From: Spirodela intermedia
Taxonomy: Eukaryota; Streptophyta; Magnoliopsida; Alismatales; Araceae
Length of the DNA: 64,000 bases
Reading direction: 5' to 3'
NCBI GenBank assembly: GCA_902729315.2
Contig: LR746264.1
Location: 1,056,501-1,120,500, forward strand
In this document: one piece after another, positions 49,985 through 61,700 of the stretch
Position numbering within the stretch: the stretch's first letter is position 1
Layout: every line of letters begins with the position of its first letter
Translations under genes and position numbers: made by a program
The notes under the pieces: model-generated
Seen by the model: only the letters and a program-made list of their open reading frames with translations
Databases searched by the model: none
What the model was told of the DNA's origin: nothing

Positions 49985-52148
49985 ATGGGCGCGCAAAAGC
50001 TTCTCCTCCTCCTCCTTGCCCTCGTGCTTCCCCTTCGTCCGGGCGACTCTCAGCACGAACAGACGTTCTCCGGCGGCCCCTCATTCCCCACCAGTCTGGA
50101 CATCACCGAATCCTCCGCGGTGAGAAAACTGTCTCCGGGGACGACCAACGAACGGAGGCGGTCTACTCTGGGAAGCGCAAGCACGGTGAGAAACGTGAAG
50201 GACTTCGGAGCACGAGGCGACGGATCGTCGGACGACACCAAGGTAGTAGACTGGTCGGCAATCTCTTTCGTCTCAGATGAGAATCTCCTTCTAAACCCCC
50301 GCGGACCCGCCCGTCGATTATCTCGTCTGCAGGCGTTCGCCGCTGCCTGGAAAGCGGCTTGCTCTTCCTCAGCTCCCGTCACTGTGCTGGTCCCCGAGGG
50401 GAAGGCATACCGGCTCAAGCCCATCACCTTCTCCGGTCCCTGCAAGTCTCCAATCACCGTAGCGGTGAGACACGACAACCCACTCCCCAGCTTCCCTCGC
50501 ACCAAAATCTTATTGCGTCGCGCCTCCTTAGACTCCCTCTGTCTTTCAACTGTCGCCCACAGATCAAGGGAACGATTCTCGCCTCCGGAAGGATGTCCGA
50601 CTGGGACGGAGCGGACCGCAGGCTCTGGATGCTGTTCGACAAGGTCGACGGCCTCAGAGTGGAGGGCGGCGGAACCATCGACGGCAACGGGCAGGTGTGG
50701 TGGAAGGTCTCCTGCAAGGTCGACTCCGCACAGGTCGGAACCCCTTCTACTTTCTCCGCTTGTTCACTCCATGGCACTGCCAGCGGAAACTCCTGTCCTG
50801 GGCTTTATTCCTCTCGACCGGCAGCTCACTGACTCGCTCTCTGATGTGTCTTTGGCGTGACGTTACAGCCGTGCAAGGGTGCACCCACGGTACTTTCTGG
50901 ACCAGACTCAACTCGTTCAGTTCGTGGATTCCGATGTTTCCGCGAGCTGACTTCTCTGGTTGACTCCTTGCAGGCGTTGACGTTCCAATCCTGCCGCGGC
51001 TTGACCGTAACCGATCTCAAGTTCAAGAACAGCCAGCAGATGCACGTCACCTTCTCGAAGTGCGCCAACGTCCGGATCTCCCGACTGACCATCTCCGCCC
51101 CGGGGAACAGTCCCAACACGGACGGAATCCACGTCTCCGGAAGCACCGACGTTAAGATCAGCGACTCCGTCATCAGGACAGGTCCACCCTCCGCCTCCGC
51201 TTCCTTGGCCTCCCCCATCCGCGAAGCCGGAAGAATGCAGGCCGTGACTTCGCTTTAAATTCCTCCCTATAGGCGACGACTGCATCTCCATCGTCAGCGG
51301 CTCACGCTCCATTACGGCCACCAACATCGTCTGCGGACCGGGCCACGGAATCAGGTACCACATCTACCGGCTATGTGCTGCGATCTGCTTCTGGCCTCCT
51401 CTTCCTCTCACCCCCGTGCTCTCTCACTATCTTCTCCCCTCTCCCCCGTTGACGCATCACATCGTCGCTGGCAGTATCGGGAGCCTTGGAGCCAACGGTG
51501 CGGAACACACCGTTTCCGACGTCTTGGTCGACACGGCGCGTCTGGAAGGAACCACCAACGGAGTCCGGATCAAGACCTGGCAGGTAATGCCATCTGGCTG
51601 ACTACCCAGACCGAATTCTCTCGCGCTCCGTGGACTGACACTGCGACGACGGCGTCCTTCGGTCCTCTCCCTTCAGGGTGGAAAAGGGTACGCCAGAAAC
51701 ATCATCTTCAGGAACATCGTGATGGACAACGTGAAGAACCCAATAATCATCGACCAGAACTATTGCGACTCCCCCAAGTCCTGCGGCGAACAGGTGGAGC
51801 ATGCCAGCACCGCCCTTTGCGTCTCTCCTGCTTCCCTCTCTCTCTCTCTCTCTCTCTTTCTCTGACTCTCGCTTTCTAGCTCAGTTCCTCTCGCTGATCT
51901 TCAGTTCGCCCTTTGCCGCGCAGAAATCCGCGGTCGCCGTGAGCGGAGTGACCTTCCAGAACGTCAGGGGGACGAGCGCCACCGCGGTGGCCATGGACTT
52001 CGACTGCAGCCGCACCGTCCCCTGCCGGGGGATAACGCTGAAGGACGTCCACCTCGTCACCGCGAGCGGAGCACCTGCCAAGACCTTCTGCCGCAACGTC
52101 AACTTGTCTAAATACGGCACCGTCGTACCGTCGACGTGCTCCTCCTGA
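49985..52148 (+). CDS. PG4: polygalacturonase, GH28, apparently intact
   Basis: Nine exons: 49985-50242, 50333-50464, 50563-50733, 50869-50889, 50974-51181, 51273-51354, 51475-51583, 51677-51793, 51924-52148, all GT-AG and in phase, giving 440 aa. There is one extra Leu in the signal peptide compared with PG3. SPNTDGIH, GDDC and GPGHGIS are all present, and the motif is R-I-K (322-324) followed by TWQ, as expected for an active GH28 enzyme. The acceptor before the 21-nt exon 4 is TTACAG. From exon 4 to late exon 7, introns included, it appears identical to PG3 apart from the RIK/TWQ codons, while introns 1-3 differ at several sites. This is the most credible functional member of the GC-rich pair. 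The gene product should be secreted and act on cell-wall pectin. Confidence 0.93.
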
Positions 52149-53692
52149 AGACGCCTGCCTCCGTCCCGGAGGATGGAAGAAACAAATTCATTCATTATAC
52201 CTCGTACACGAAGACGACAATTCATTCATTATACCTCGAACACGCAGATGACAATTCATTCACTTTCGTTATAGCCCCGACCTCGGTGTCCGATTGTAAC
52301 ATCGTGTAAATTTGTAACCGCTGTAGCTTCTCAACTTCGTGTAAATCAGACTCCCTAGTTTAATTGCACAGAAGCCTCATACTTGTCACAAGAGCAACCC
52401 GCAGCTACTGTCCGAACAAGTCAATAGAAGAATGCCTCTGCGTACTAGCGACCGGTGGAGACAGGCGAGAGAGAGAGAGAGAGGCGTTAGTGTGCGGAAT
52501 GCGAGTGCTCGTCTCCGAGGATCGATTCGTCTACGATCCGGTCCCCATACATCCGGTACTGGGCTCGTTTTGGACTAGAGCATTAAACCCTTTTCCGACG
52601 TCACGGTTTACTCGCCAATAGATGCGTGACGTCGTTCAAAAACGGCTCGTGTCTCGATTGTTTTCCGCTTAGTACGATCGTACCTTAAAAGAAGAAGCTT
52701 TCACCCGCACACAAAGGATTACGGTGCCAGAAGAGGAAGAGTCTTGTGAACACCGCAGAGACAGCTTCTCGGGTCGGAATGGAAAATCGCCCGCCAGCGT
52801 TCACCCGGTGTTGAATGCGCGACTGTTGCCACCGTCGTCCGCTGCGCAAGATCTCGAACGTCTCTCTTAGAACGAGGAAAAGAAGATGAAGAGGATCCTT
52901 CGGTTAACAATAACGCACATCCAACACCGTACAAGGATATCTGGCGTTCCGCGCTACGGTTCACAACGCACAGACAGGGGAGTCCCGTTTGTCCACGTCT
53001 ATCAGACAGTTTATTTAACTCCACGTGGAAAACTAGAATCAGAGGGCTCAGCAGAGGAAAGGACGGTTGAAACACCTGGGTCCAGAGGCGTCGAGCAGGC
53101 CAGGGTGAGATAACGCATAACTCTAACGCCCGATTCCACACGTGTTCTCGTCATTTCTCCTACCGGCTGTATGGACAAAAACAGGCAAACGTGCACCTGG
53201 TAGCCACCGCAAGAGAGAGCACGATGTCGGTCTCCTTCTACACTCTGCTGGCGGCGCGGCCCACGGTCACTGTTCAGCTGATCCTTTAGTTTCAGGTTTA
53301 CCCCTTGCAGGCGCTGATCCAATCCTGCCGCGGCTTGACCGTAACCGATCTCAAGTTCAAGAACAGCAAGCTAGCAGATGCACGTCACCTTCTCGAAGTG
53401 CGCCAACGTCCGGATCTCCCGACTGACCATCTCCGCCCCCGGGAACAGTCCCAACACGGACGGAATCCACGTCTCCGGCAGCGCCGATGTGAAGACCAGC
53501 GACTCCGTCATCAGGACAGGTCCACCGTCCGCCTCCTCGTCCGTGGCCTCCCCCATCCGAAAGGCGGGTAGAATGCGGGCCATGACTTCGTTTTAAATTC
53601 CTCCCTGTAGGCGACGACTGCATCTCCATCGTCAGCGGCTCACGCTCCATTACGGCCACCAACATCGTCTGCGGACCGGGCCACGGAATCAG

Positions 53693-53697
53693 GTACA
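53693..53697 (+). repeat. Target-site duplication, left copy (GTACA)
   Basis: GTACA lies immediately before the element terminus TGTAGAGAATC. It is also the first five bases of intron 6. The uninterrupted paralogues read CAG|GTACC here. Confidence 0.85.
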
Positions 53698-53732
53698 TGT
53701 AGAGAATCAAGAAGAGGCAAGAAGAGCAGAGA
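53698..53732 (-). repeat. Residual 3' LTR end (35 bp)
   Basis: The 35 bases match the inner end of the right LTR with one difference (TGT against TAT at the start), then diverge completely into pol-derived sequence. Confidence 0.85.
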
Positions 53733-53734
53733 GA

Positions 53735-54530
53735 CCTAGTCATTAACTGTAGGAGCATGTATTTTTTGACATACTTTATTTACGGCAAAAACTATGTCAG
53801 GCCCTGTAATCGTAACATATTGGAGGGCTGCCACCAGGCTCCGATACATAATACAGTCGACTGGAACAGATGATTGCATTTGAGAGGGAGATATAAAACA
53901 GAGAGTACTTAGAGGTTTGCAATCTTCCATTTTGGCCTTGTGCAAGAGGGAAGCTATATATTTGGTTTGAGAAGGAGACAAACCGCTGAGAATTCAACTT
54001 AATTCTATACCTAAGAAATAGTGAGCCGGTCTTAGGTCTCGAATATAGAATATTTGATGAAGAGAATGAATGCTAGTTTGATTAGGACTAATTAGAAGAA
54101 TATCATCAACATAAATTAGGAAAACGTGAATGAGGTTTGTACAAAAGAGTAGTATTGGTTGTTGATCCTGGAAAACCTAAGGTATGAAGACAAATGGCGA
54201 GTTTGCAGAACCATGCTCTAGGAGATTGTTTTATACCATAAATAGATTTATTTAATTTGCAGATGTGGTTTGGGAAATTTGAATCAATAAAACCTTGAGG
54301 CTGCTCCATATAAACTGTTTATGATAAATCTCCATGTATAAAAGTGTTTAAAACATTTAATTGATAAATAAACTAATTGTAGGTGATAGCTAAAGCTAAG
54401 AGAATCCTTACTATGGTCATTTAAATGATAGGGCTAAAAGTTTCATAAAAGTCATACCTTTTTCGTTGATGAAATCCCTTAGCTACTAATCTGGCTTTGT
54501 ATCTATCTATGCTACCATCTGGTTTTTATT
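53735..54530 (-). pseudogene. Copia reverse transcriptase remnant
   Basis: The minus strand shows MEQPQGF, then KLNKSIYGIKQSPRAWF (about 54,210-54,300), then a YVDD catalytic motif (54,102-54,113) in another frame, then QTKYIASLLHKAKM (about 53,930-53,975) and a terminal CQKIHAPT block near 53,740. Several stops and shifts separate these parts. The RNase H domain expected next is absent, since LTR-end sequence follows directly. Confidence 0.85.
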
Positions 54531-55136
54531 TTAGTTTATAAACCCATTTAGATCCTATCACATGAAGATTAGGTATTCAGGCAACTAATTTTCAAGTGTT
54601 ATTTTTTATTAAAGCATTATGTTTTGAGACCATGGCTTGGACCCAATGGGGATTCTTAATGGCTGTAGAGAAGGTTGATGGTTCTAGAGTGTTCATAATG
54701 GTAGTAGTGAGACAAATTAGTAGTAGATGTTTGGTGGATAAGTGTGCTTTAGGTTTATGTTTGATTTGAAATTTCTTAAGATCTATTCCACAATCACGAT
54801 ATATGTCTACCAGTGATCAATGTTTTTCTAGAGATGAGGGTGGGCTTGAGGGATGACTTTGATTAGGAAGATCTTCTCTATCCAAGGTAGAAAGTGATGA
54901 ATTTGAGTTAGAGGGTGATGGAATGTGAGTGTCTTGTGAGAATATTTATTTTTGTGCTATGTTTGTTGGTAAGTTAGGAAGATCATCGATTGTTCTCATA
55001 GATGTCAAAATAGATTGAGATCTAGAATTTTGGGGCTGAGGAGGGTTCTGATTTATAGTAATATGCATATGAGATGAGAAATTCGAGAAATGTCCTAGAA
55101 TCCCTATAGAGGCATCAAGAATTGAAGAATTTTGAG

Positions 55137-55885
55137 TCATTTTGGGTTTGAGAAAGGAAACATATTTTCATTGAAAGTGACATAGCAAGATCTAAAGATT
55201 TGGCCCGAGTTTAAAGATAAACAATGGTATCCATTGTGCATAGAGCTATATCCAAGGAAGATGCAATAATCTGATATAGAGGTAAGTTTATTAGAAGCAT
55301 ATGCATGTAGATGAGGATAACAAAGACACCCAAACATTTTTAAAATGCTATAATCATGTTGAATTTTAAAAAACACTTCAAAGGGAGATTTGTTCCTTAA
55401 GATGGATGTCAGCATTCTATTTATTAAGTATAAAGATGTGCATGCTGCTGCATCCTAATATCTTTGTGGTGTACTTGTCTACTGAAGAAGAGATAGGCAT
55501 GTCTTAATGAGATGCCTATGCTTTCTTTTGGCAGTTGCATCTTGCTTGAGAGTATGAGGGCATGATACTCTATGGACTATGCCCTCATTTTTAAAATGTT
55601 TTTGGAGAAATTAGAACTCTCTCCCCAACCACATGATCTTGGTGGAAAATTATCTTTCCACTCATTTATGAAACTCTAAGAAGACATTACACACATCACT
55701 TTTTAGTTTAATAAGATAAAGCCAAACATACTTAGTATAGTCATCAATAAAAATAATGGGAGCAAGTCTCTATAAATCTGAGTGAATTAACTCAAGTGGT
55801 TTAGTAGAAGTTTGATTAGATTTAGAAAATAAAATTTTATGAGATTTAGTAGTACAACAAGAGTTACACAAATAATGTTTAGGTA
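55137..55885 (-). pseudogene. Copia integrase remnant
   Basis: The minus strand reads a C-S-C-type zinc half, IHSDL and DDYTKYVW of the catalytic core (about 55,720-55,800), and then an open block NKSPFEVFFK, FGCLCYPHL, FLGYSSMHNGY, FNENMFPF (55,137-55,415). Stops and frameshifts break the core. The fragment 54,946-55,140 continues the linker toward reverse transcriptase. Confidence 0.82.
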
Positions 55886-56017
55886 ACTAAGTAGTAGGAG
55901 CCCATGTTTATTGATTATTTACTTCAAAACTTTAAATTGTGAATGTCTTAATCGGTCATGCAAGATATTGGTTGAAGTCCTTTCTCCTAGTAGAGCAGTT
56001 GAATCGTGTTTAGTTCT

Positions 56018-56404
56018 TCAAAGTAGATAGAGTCCATCTTCAGTTGTTCCCTTGAGGAGGATTTTGTAGGTTTTCTCGTCCTTCATAAGATAGTAAGTGA
56101 CATAAAATTCAAGGAAAATATTATTATCCGAAGCTAGTTTCTGTACAAAAAGTAAATTTCTTATGATAGCAGGTATAGGTAGGATGTCTTTAATCTTTAA
56201 AGAAAATATTTTAGAATTTAAGGTGCTATTGCCAATAGAGTTTATAAAAAAACTTGTCCTAGTACTAATGGTGAGCTGATCATTTTTGTGGTATGAAGTA
56301 TATTGATTCATAGTGTTTTGATTCGATGTAACATGATGAGAAGGCCCCCTATCTGGATACCATGATCTTGTCATTGATGGTTCAAAGATACTTCTAGTGT
56401 TCAT
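56018..56404 (-). pseudogene. Copia protease/gag-pre-integrase remnant
   Basis: A 128-codon stretch contains SWYPDRGPSHHVT, where the copia protease active site is normally of D-S-G-A form. Here it is D-R-G-P, so the catalytic triad sequence is lost. The following IPAIIRNLLFVQKLASDN block is the usual gag-pre-integrase region. Confidence 0.8.
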
Positions 56405-57295
56405 GTAGCAAGCTTGAGGGTTGCTCTACTATAATGGTTCATCGGGGACAAAGGTGTAAAGTTGATTAGCATAAAATTTTTGCGATCATCTTTCTTTGCA
56501 TTCTCTGCCCCTGTGTCCAAACTGGGAGAGAATCTAACATCATGGTGTGTACTGTCTGGATCTACTTCATCCTTGTCTATTTCTTCCTTATTTTGCTGGA
56601 ATCCCTTGTTTTGCCATTCAAGATTTTGCCAATTTTTCTTGTTGTGGGACTGTAATGATATTTGGGCATTGTTCGTCACCGGGGTTGTGGAACTTGTGAG
56701 CTGATTCTGATAGTAGGTTTGAATTGCATCATGAAATTGTAAGTTGACAATGATATCCTCAAATGACAGATGATAGTGGATGGCCAGCAGTTGATAGTTC
56801 TTTAGAAATCCTTTTAAAACACTTGATGGAGTCATCTGTACTCATATCTCCTTTGTTGGAATTATTCAGTTGTCTCTAAAGATCCATTACGTAGGATCGT
56901 CCTCTGGAAGCATACATGGTTTCAATTACTTCCCATGTTTCTTTGGATGTATTATTTCTTCCAAGACTCAAAAGGACCGATTCAGACATGGCGGAATTAA
57001 TAAACCCTAATATTTGCAGATCATTCCTCCACTATACCTTATATTCCAGATTCGGAATCATATTTCCAGTCACATCAGAGGTTGAGATCGGTGGAGGATC
57101 ATCTTCAATATATCTCATTAAGTCAAATCCATTCAAAATTGGAACCATGGTATTTTTCCATACTAGATGGTTGTCACCGATAAGCTTAACCGGAGGGATG
57201 AATTCCGTAGGAATAAGCAAGGATATTTGTGCCGATGTTGTGGACGGAATGATAGCGCTTGTAGACGAACCCATAGTGTTAACCAGATCTGCCAT
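56401..57295 (-). pseudogene. Copia gag remnant
   Basis: The start at 57,295 lies 12 bp inside the primer site. It reads VKLIGDNHLVWKNTMVPIL, typical of copia gag N-termini, is interrupted by stops near 57,030 and 56,880, and resumes to 56,401. No CCHC zinc knuckle is visible where expected. Confidence 0.8.
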
Positions 57296-57306
57296 GGAGC
57301 CTCTAT

Positions 57307-57319
57307 GGCTCTGATACTA
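57307..57319 (-). other. Primer-binding site of the PG5 copia element
   Basis: Minus strand TAGTATCAGAGCC directly after the 5' LTR; one mismatch to the initiator-Met tRNA complement. Confidence 0.75.
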
Positions 57320-57517
57320 TATAGAGAATCAAGAAGAGGCAAGAAGAGCAGAGAAGCGGAAGAGAGAAGAAGCGCAAGATCGAAACAGAAAATAGAACAT
57401 TGCATATCAATTGGAACCATATTGTACAACTATTTATAAGCAATGCCATTGGTGCGTCTATTGGCTGGCTATTGGTGAGTACCGTTTCCTTCGCTTGTTA
57501 GTTGACTTTTCTCTTCA
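57320..57517 (-). repeat. 5' LTR of the PG5 copia element (198 bp)
   Basis: Begins TGAAGAGAAAAG on the minus strand, has TATAAATAG about 60 bp before the middle, and ends GATTCTCTATA, where CA has become TA. The 3' LTR end keeps GATTCTCTACA. Confidence 0.82.
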
Positions 57518-57522
57518 GTACA
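57518..57522 (+). repeat. Target-site duplication, right copy (GTACA)
   Basis: GTACA follows the element end TCTCTTCA, and intron 6 then resumes with CACATCTGCC as in the paralogues. Confidence 0.85.
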
Positions 57523-58604
57523 CACATCTGCCTGCGATGTGCTGGGATCTGCTGCTGGCCTCCTCTTCCTCTCACCCCCGTGCTCTCTCACTATCTTCCC
57601 CCCTCTCCCCCGTTGACGCGTCACATCGTTGCTGGCAGTATCGGGAGCCTTGGAGCCAACGGTGCGGAACACACCGTTTCCGACGTCTTGGTCGACACGG
57701 CGCGTCTGAAGGGAACCACCAACGGAGTCCGGATCACGACCTGGCTTGTAATGCCATCTGGCTGACTACCCAGACCGAATTCTCTCGCGCTCCGTGGACT
57801 GACACTGCGACGACGGCGTCCTTCGGTCCTCTCCCTTCAGGGTGGAAAAGGGTACGCCAGAAACATCATCTTCAGGAACATCGTGATGGACAACGTGAAG
57901 AACCCAATAATCATCGACCAGAACTATTGCGACTCCCCCGAGTCCTGCGGCGAACAGGTGGAGCATGCCAGCACCGCCCTTTGCGACTCTACTGCTTCCG
58001 TTCTCTCTCTCTTTCTCTCTCTCGCTCTCACTCTTTCTCTCACTGTCACTTTCTCGCTGAGTTCCTCTCGCTAATCTTCAGTTCGCCCTCTGCCGCGCAG
58101 AAATCCGCGGTCGTCGTGAACGGAGTGACCTTCCAGAACGTCAGGGGGACGAGCGCCACTGCGGTGGCCGTGGACTTCGACTGCAGCCGCACCGTCACCT
58201 ACCGGGGGATAACGCTGCAGGACGTCCACCTCGTCACCGCGAGTGGAGCATCTGCCAAGGGCTTCTGCGGCAACGTCAGCTTGTCAAAATACGGCACCGT
58301 CTTACCGTCGACGTGCTCCAGACGACGCCTCCTTCCGTGCCGATGGAAGAAACAAATTCATTCATTATACCTCGTACAGGTAGATGAAAATTCATTCATT
58401 TCATTATAGCCCTAACCCCGGTGTGCGATTGGAGCACCGTGTAAATTTGCAATGTGTAGCGTTTGAACGTGAAGCAAGTCAGACTCGCTAGTTTATGTGC
58501 ACAGTAGCCTGATGTTTGTCACAAGAATAACTCGCTCCCACTGGTCCAAATAGGTCTATAGGCCCATAGAAGCACACCTCTGCGTACTCGCGACCGGCGG
58601 AGAC

Positions 58605-58638
<34 letters not shown>

Positions 58639-58704
58639 TCAGTTTGTGGAAAGGGCGTGCGCCCCGAGGATCCCTTCACCGAAATCCGGTACTCGTGGAC
58701 CTTT

Positions 58705-61700
58705 CCAATTAAACTCCTGAACGGTACTCGCCGATGTGAAGAGGTCATCTCACGAGCGCATAACGGGTTGAAGATGAACATGAAAAAGAAATGTGATCGG
58801 ACTGATTGCTTCCCGCTCATTTGTTATGATTCATGTCTTAATTTAGTTTGGGAGTACCATGCATTTTTAACATTTAATTCAAGTAGGGATAGTCAAATAT
58901 TATTAAACTGCATTAAGTATACAAACATTTGATATTCTAGTAAAAATTTAAACTGTTTTCTTCATAATCAATGACATAGTCTTGTGTGAATCCTTAGATA
59001 CGACATGTGAATGCTTCCAACGTTTCTTCTGAACTTTTTTATATTTTAAAACAAAATTACTACCAACTGTGGATTTTCTGAGAGGTAAGTCAATAGGGTC
59101 TCTAAAATGAGCTTTCGCAATGGCTTAACGGTCTTCTGCCATTACTTTCTGCCCAAGAGGATTAATGCAAACTTCCTCATATGAGCGTACTGGAAAACTG
59201 ATAAATACAAGATAAAGAATAATAATTACTTTTCTATTACTACATGAGATTTATATTCATTATTCCTTTATGGAACCATAGAAAAACAGGGAGCACCATT
59301 GAAAGAAGGCTGATAAGTGAGATGTTTATGTTTCTCTTCAGTTGTATTAGAATTACATGTAAATTTTGTGACATTTGAATCAAAAGTGGTGTCAAGAAAG
59401 GAATATAAGAGAGATGATAATAGAAGAGTAGGGCATGAGAAAATATGTAACTTTTCCCAGAATAATAGAACAAAATATTTCATTTGTATCCTATCATCTA
59501 TAACCTGACTGAAAAATACATCCAAGAAGACAAATTCTCTAATTTCTCATGGTTCCATATAATAATTGAGCCAAACAGGTAGAGCCATATGCATGAAGCA
59601 TAGAATAATCAAGATGCATGTTATAATGATACTAAAGTGCTGGAGCACAACTAGTGATAGATGAGGGAACATAATTAAAAAAATTTAAAAATAAATGTAG
59701 GTCTACCCCAAAAACTATAAGAAATTAATCACTATGTAGTACTTTCAACCATGTGTAGATGGTCAAATCGATACAATTTTATTTAGGTTTTAATGTGGAT
59801 TACAAAGGGCACTACACATTGTTCACCTAAGAAATCAGCTAAAAAAATTATTATTAGTTTTGAAAGATATATAGACAGTAGAAAATCTGTATATATTTAT
59901 ACATGTCTAGGGGGAGGACTCATTAAAATGAACCCAAGTATAAAAATAAGGATCATCAATAAAAGATAAAAAAAATATTTCACCTACTACATAAAAAGGT
60001 TTTAAAAGTGTCCCTACATATCACAATAAATAGTATCCAACGTTTCTAAAGATTTTGATGTGTTAACATGGATAGGGGGTAGTGGCTGTCAACATAACAT
60101 AGAACTAGCACCACATAACTCCTTTTCAATTTGATTGAACTTCAAACTATTTTTTTCATCTAAGATATATGAGCAAGATGTGAAGGGCAATGCTGAAATT
60201 ATGTGATGATATTGTTGAGATGCAAACAAATTCTTGTTAGTTTCAAGAGGAATGTGAAATATACAATCGAAAAAGACGACCAACTCTATCCTTAGTTCTC
60301 ATTCTGCTCTCAAATTAGGCCTCCTAAATAGTTAAGTTGTCATAAAGAAAAAAATATCAACGTCCTCCTCTTTCCAACTACATCTTACATTCCAATGGAT
60401 GTGTATATGTTTGAGAGGAAAAAAGTACTAACCAGAATTCCAAGGTTACATTTGAAGGAGCCTCTTTGCCACTTTCTTACCAACCTTGATATTCTAATGG
60501 ATTCTACAAAGTAAAAGATATTTGCTTCATAAAAAAAATTGGAACAATGTTATAGTACGTAATGATATAATAGAATTACTGATGATGTCATTGTGAGTGG
60601 AAGGTAACATAGTTCTGATTTGATGGGTATTAAGACAATATGAACATTGAAAGTATATGATTAGAAGCATGTGTCAATGTATGAGAAAGTAGAAAGGAGT
60701 AGAATACTCACTAGTTATTTATGTATTACAACACGTGATATCAAAAAGGAGAAGGGAATTTGACCTCACTCAATTTACCAACTATTTTTCCTTTAGAAGC
60801 CTATTCTAATTTCAATATGCACACTTTTCAATGGTTTAGTCTACTTGACCTACTTTTCTATGTAAATACTATGCCCTTATATTCCACTAGTTCTCTACGT
60901 AATTACTCTTCTTCATTTGGTATAACTTCTTCATTCGTAAACGGTTGGGTAATTCTTCATACTTAAGGAGTCTCCCTTTAAGTTGACTAAGTTATAGAAT
61001 CTACTTGTGCTTAAAAGAAAGCTGATCAGTGTACTTGATGGTGAAGTCTTATTAACCTTGGTATATAGACTTCACCAATTCGTCTGATTTTCGCTAAGGC
61101 TTAGAGTGTCAAAATAAGACAATATTCTGCATTTTCAGATGATACTTCACACATTTGTTAAGGGGATTCCCTTATTGGCTTCAGCTAACTTCACCCAATT
61201 TAACAATTTCTGTGAACTCAAGATTCCTCTCCAAAATCTTCTTCAAGATTTACTACTTAGGAGATCAAACTAAAGGGAACCTAGTCCACTTTTCTAGATT
61301 AACAACTCCAAGGGACTAAATTAGAGAAGATCACTCCTCTCTTCAACATTAACAACTCAAAGGGGCCAATATAATTAGCACCAGCTAATCTCCTCTAAAA
61401 TAAGGTTCTAGATTGGCTTTAATTAAATGAGTTACCATTTTAGATGTGTATGACTATGTCTTTTGGAGACTTCATTTCTCTGTTTTTATATGTGAGAATC
61501 TCTTTGTTTAGGTTTTACTTTTGGTCATCTTCTTTGTGAGAATCTATTTGATTTTATATGTGAGAATCCCATTTTTCCTCAACATTTTCCCTTAATTTTT
61601 ATTTCTTCATTGTTTCTTGTTATTTAAGTTGAGAAGAATGTTATATATTCATTGACTTTTTCTGTCTTATTGTGATTTTCCAATGGCCATTTAAAGGTAT

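Larger units (their letters stand above)
49109..53287 (+). repeat. Segmental duplication, unit B (contains PG4)
   Basis: Counterpart of 41,094-45,850. Compared with unit A it has small promoter indels (net 63 bp shorter before the gene) and lacks about 0.5 kb of the 3' part. At CTGTTCAGCTGATCCT (to 53,287) it switches abruptly into PG intron/exon-5 sequence of PG5. Confidence 0.85.
53698..57517 (-). mobile_element. Ty1/copia retrotransposon inserted in PG5 intron 6
   Basis: The 3,820-bp element runs from TGTAGAGAATC (left) to TCTCTTCA (right), bounded by GTACA on both sides, and is transcribed on the minus strand, opposite to PG5. The 5' LTR is 57,320-57,517. The primer site (minus TAGTATCAGAGCC, 57,307-57,319) matches initiator-Met tRNA except for one base. 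Gag, protease, integrase and reverse transcriptase follow in copia order, all interrupted by stops and frameshifts. RNase H and nearly all of the 3' LTR are missing: only the terminal 35 bp (53,698-53,732) match the 5' LTR end. It is not autonomous. Confidence 0.92.
53311..58409 (+). pseudogene. PG5: broken polygalacturonase, lacks exons 1-4, split by a copia element
   Basis: Remaining exons: exon 5 53311-53519, exon 6 53611-53692, exon 7 57639-57747, exon 8 57841-57957, exon 9 58101-58409. Exons 1-4 are missing; unit B sequence joins about 20 bp before the exon-5 acceptor. Exon 5 has lost two codons near its start and has gained 4 bp at about 53,367-53,372 (AACAGCAAGCTAGC against AACAGCCAGC), so the frame is broken before SPNTDGIH. 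GDDC and GPGHGIS remain in other frames. Exon 7 reads RIT and W-L, as in PG3. Exon 9 changes SRTVPCRG to SRTVTYRG, losing a conserved Cys, and its normal stop is gone, adding a tail to 58,409. A 3,820-bp retroelement sits at the start of intron 6. Confidence 0.88.

Noticed and set aside
57411-58409. Long + strand frame running through the LTR edge and PG5 introns
   Set aside because: It reads through introns 6-8 whose splice sites are conserved in the other PG copies; only the last part coincides with exon 9 in frame.
58980-60560. Possible decayed coding region on the minus strand
   Set aside because: I could not align it with any family by eye; stops are frequent and no motif is secure.
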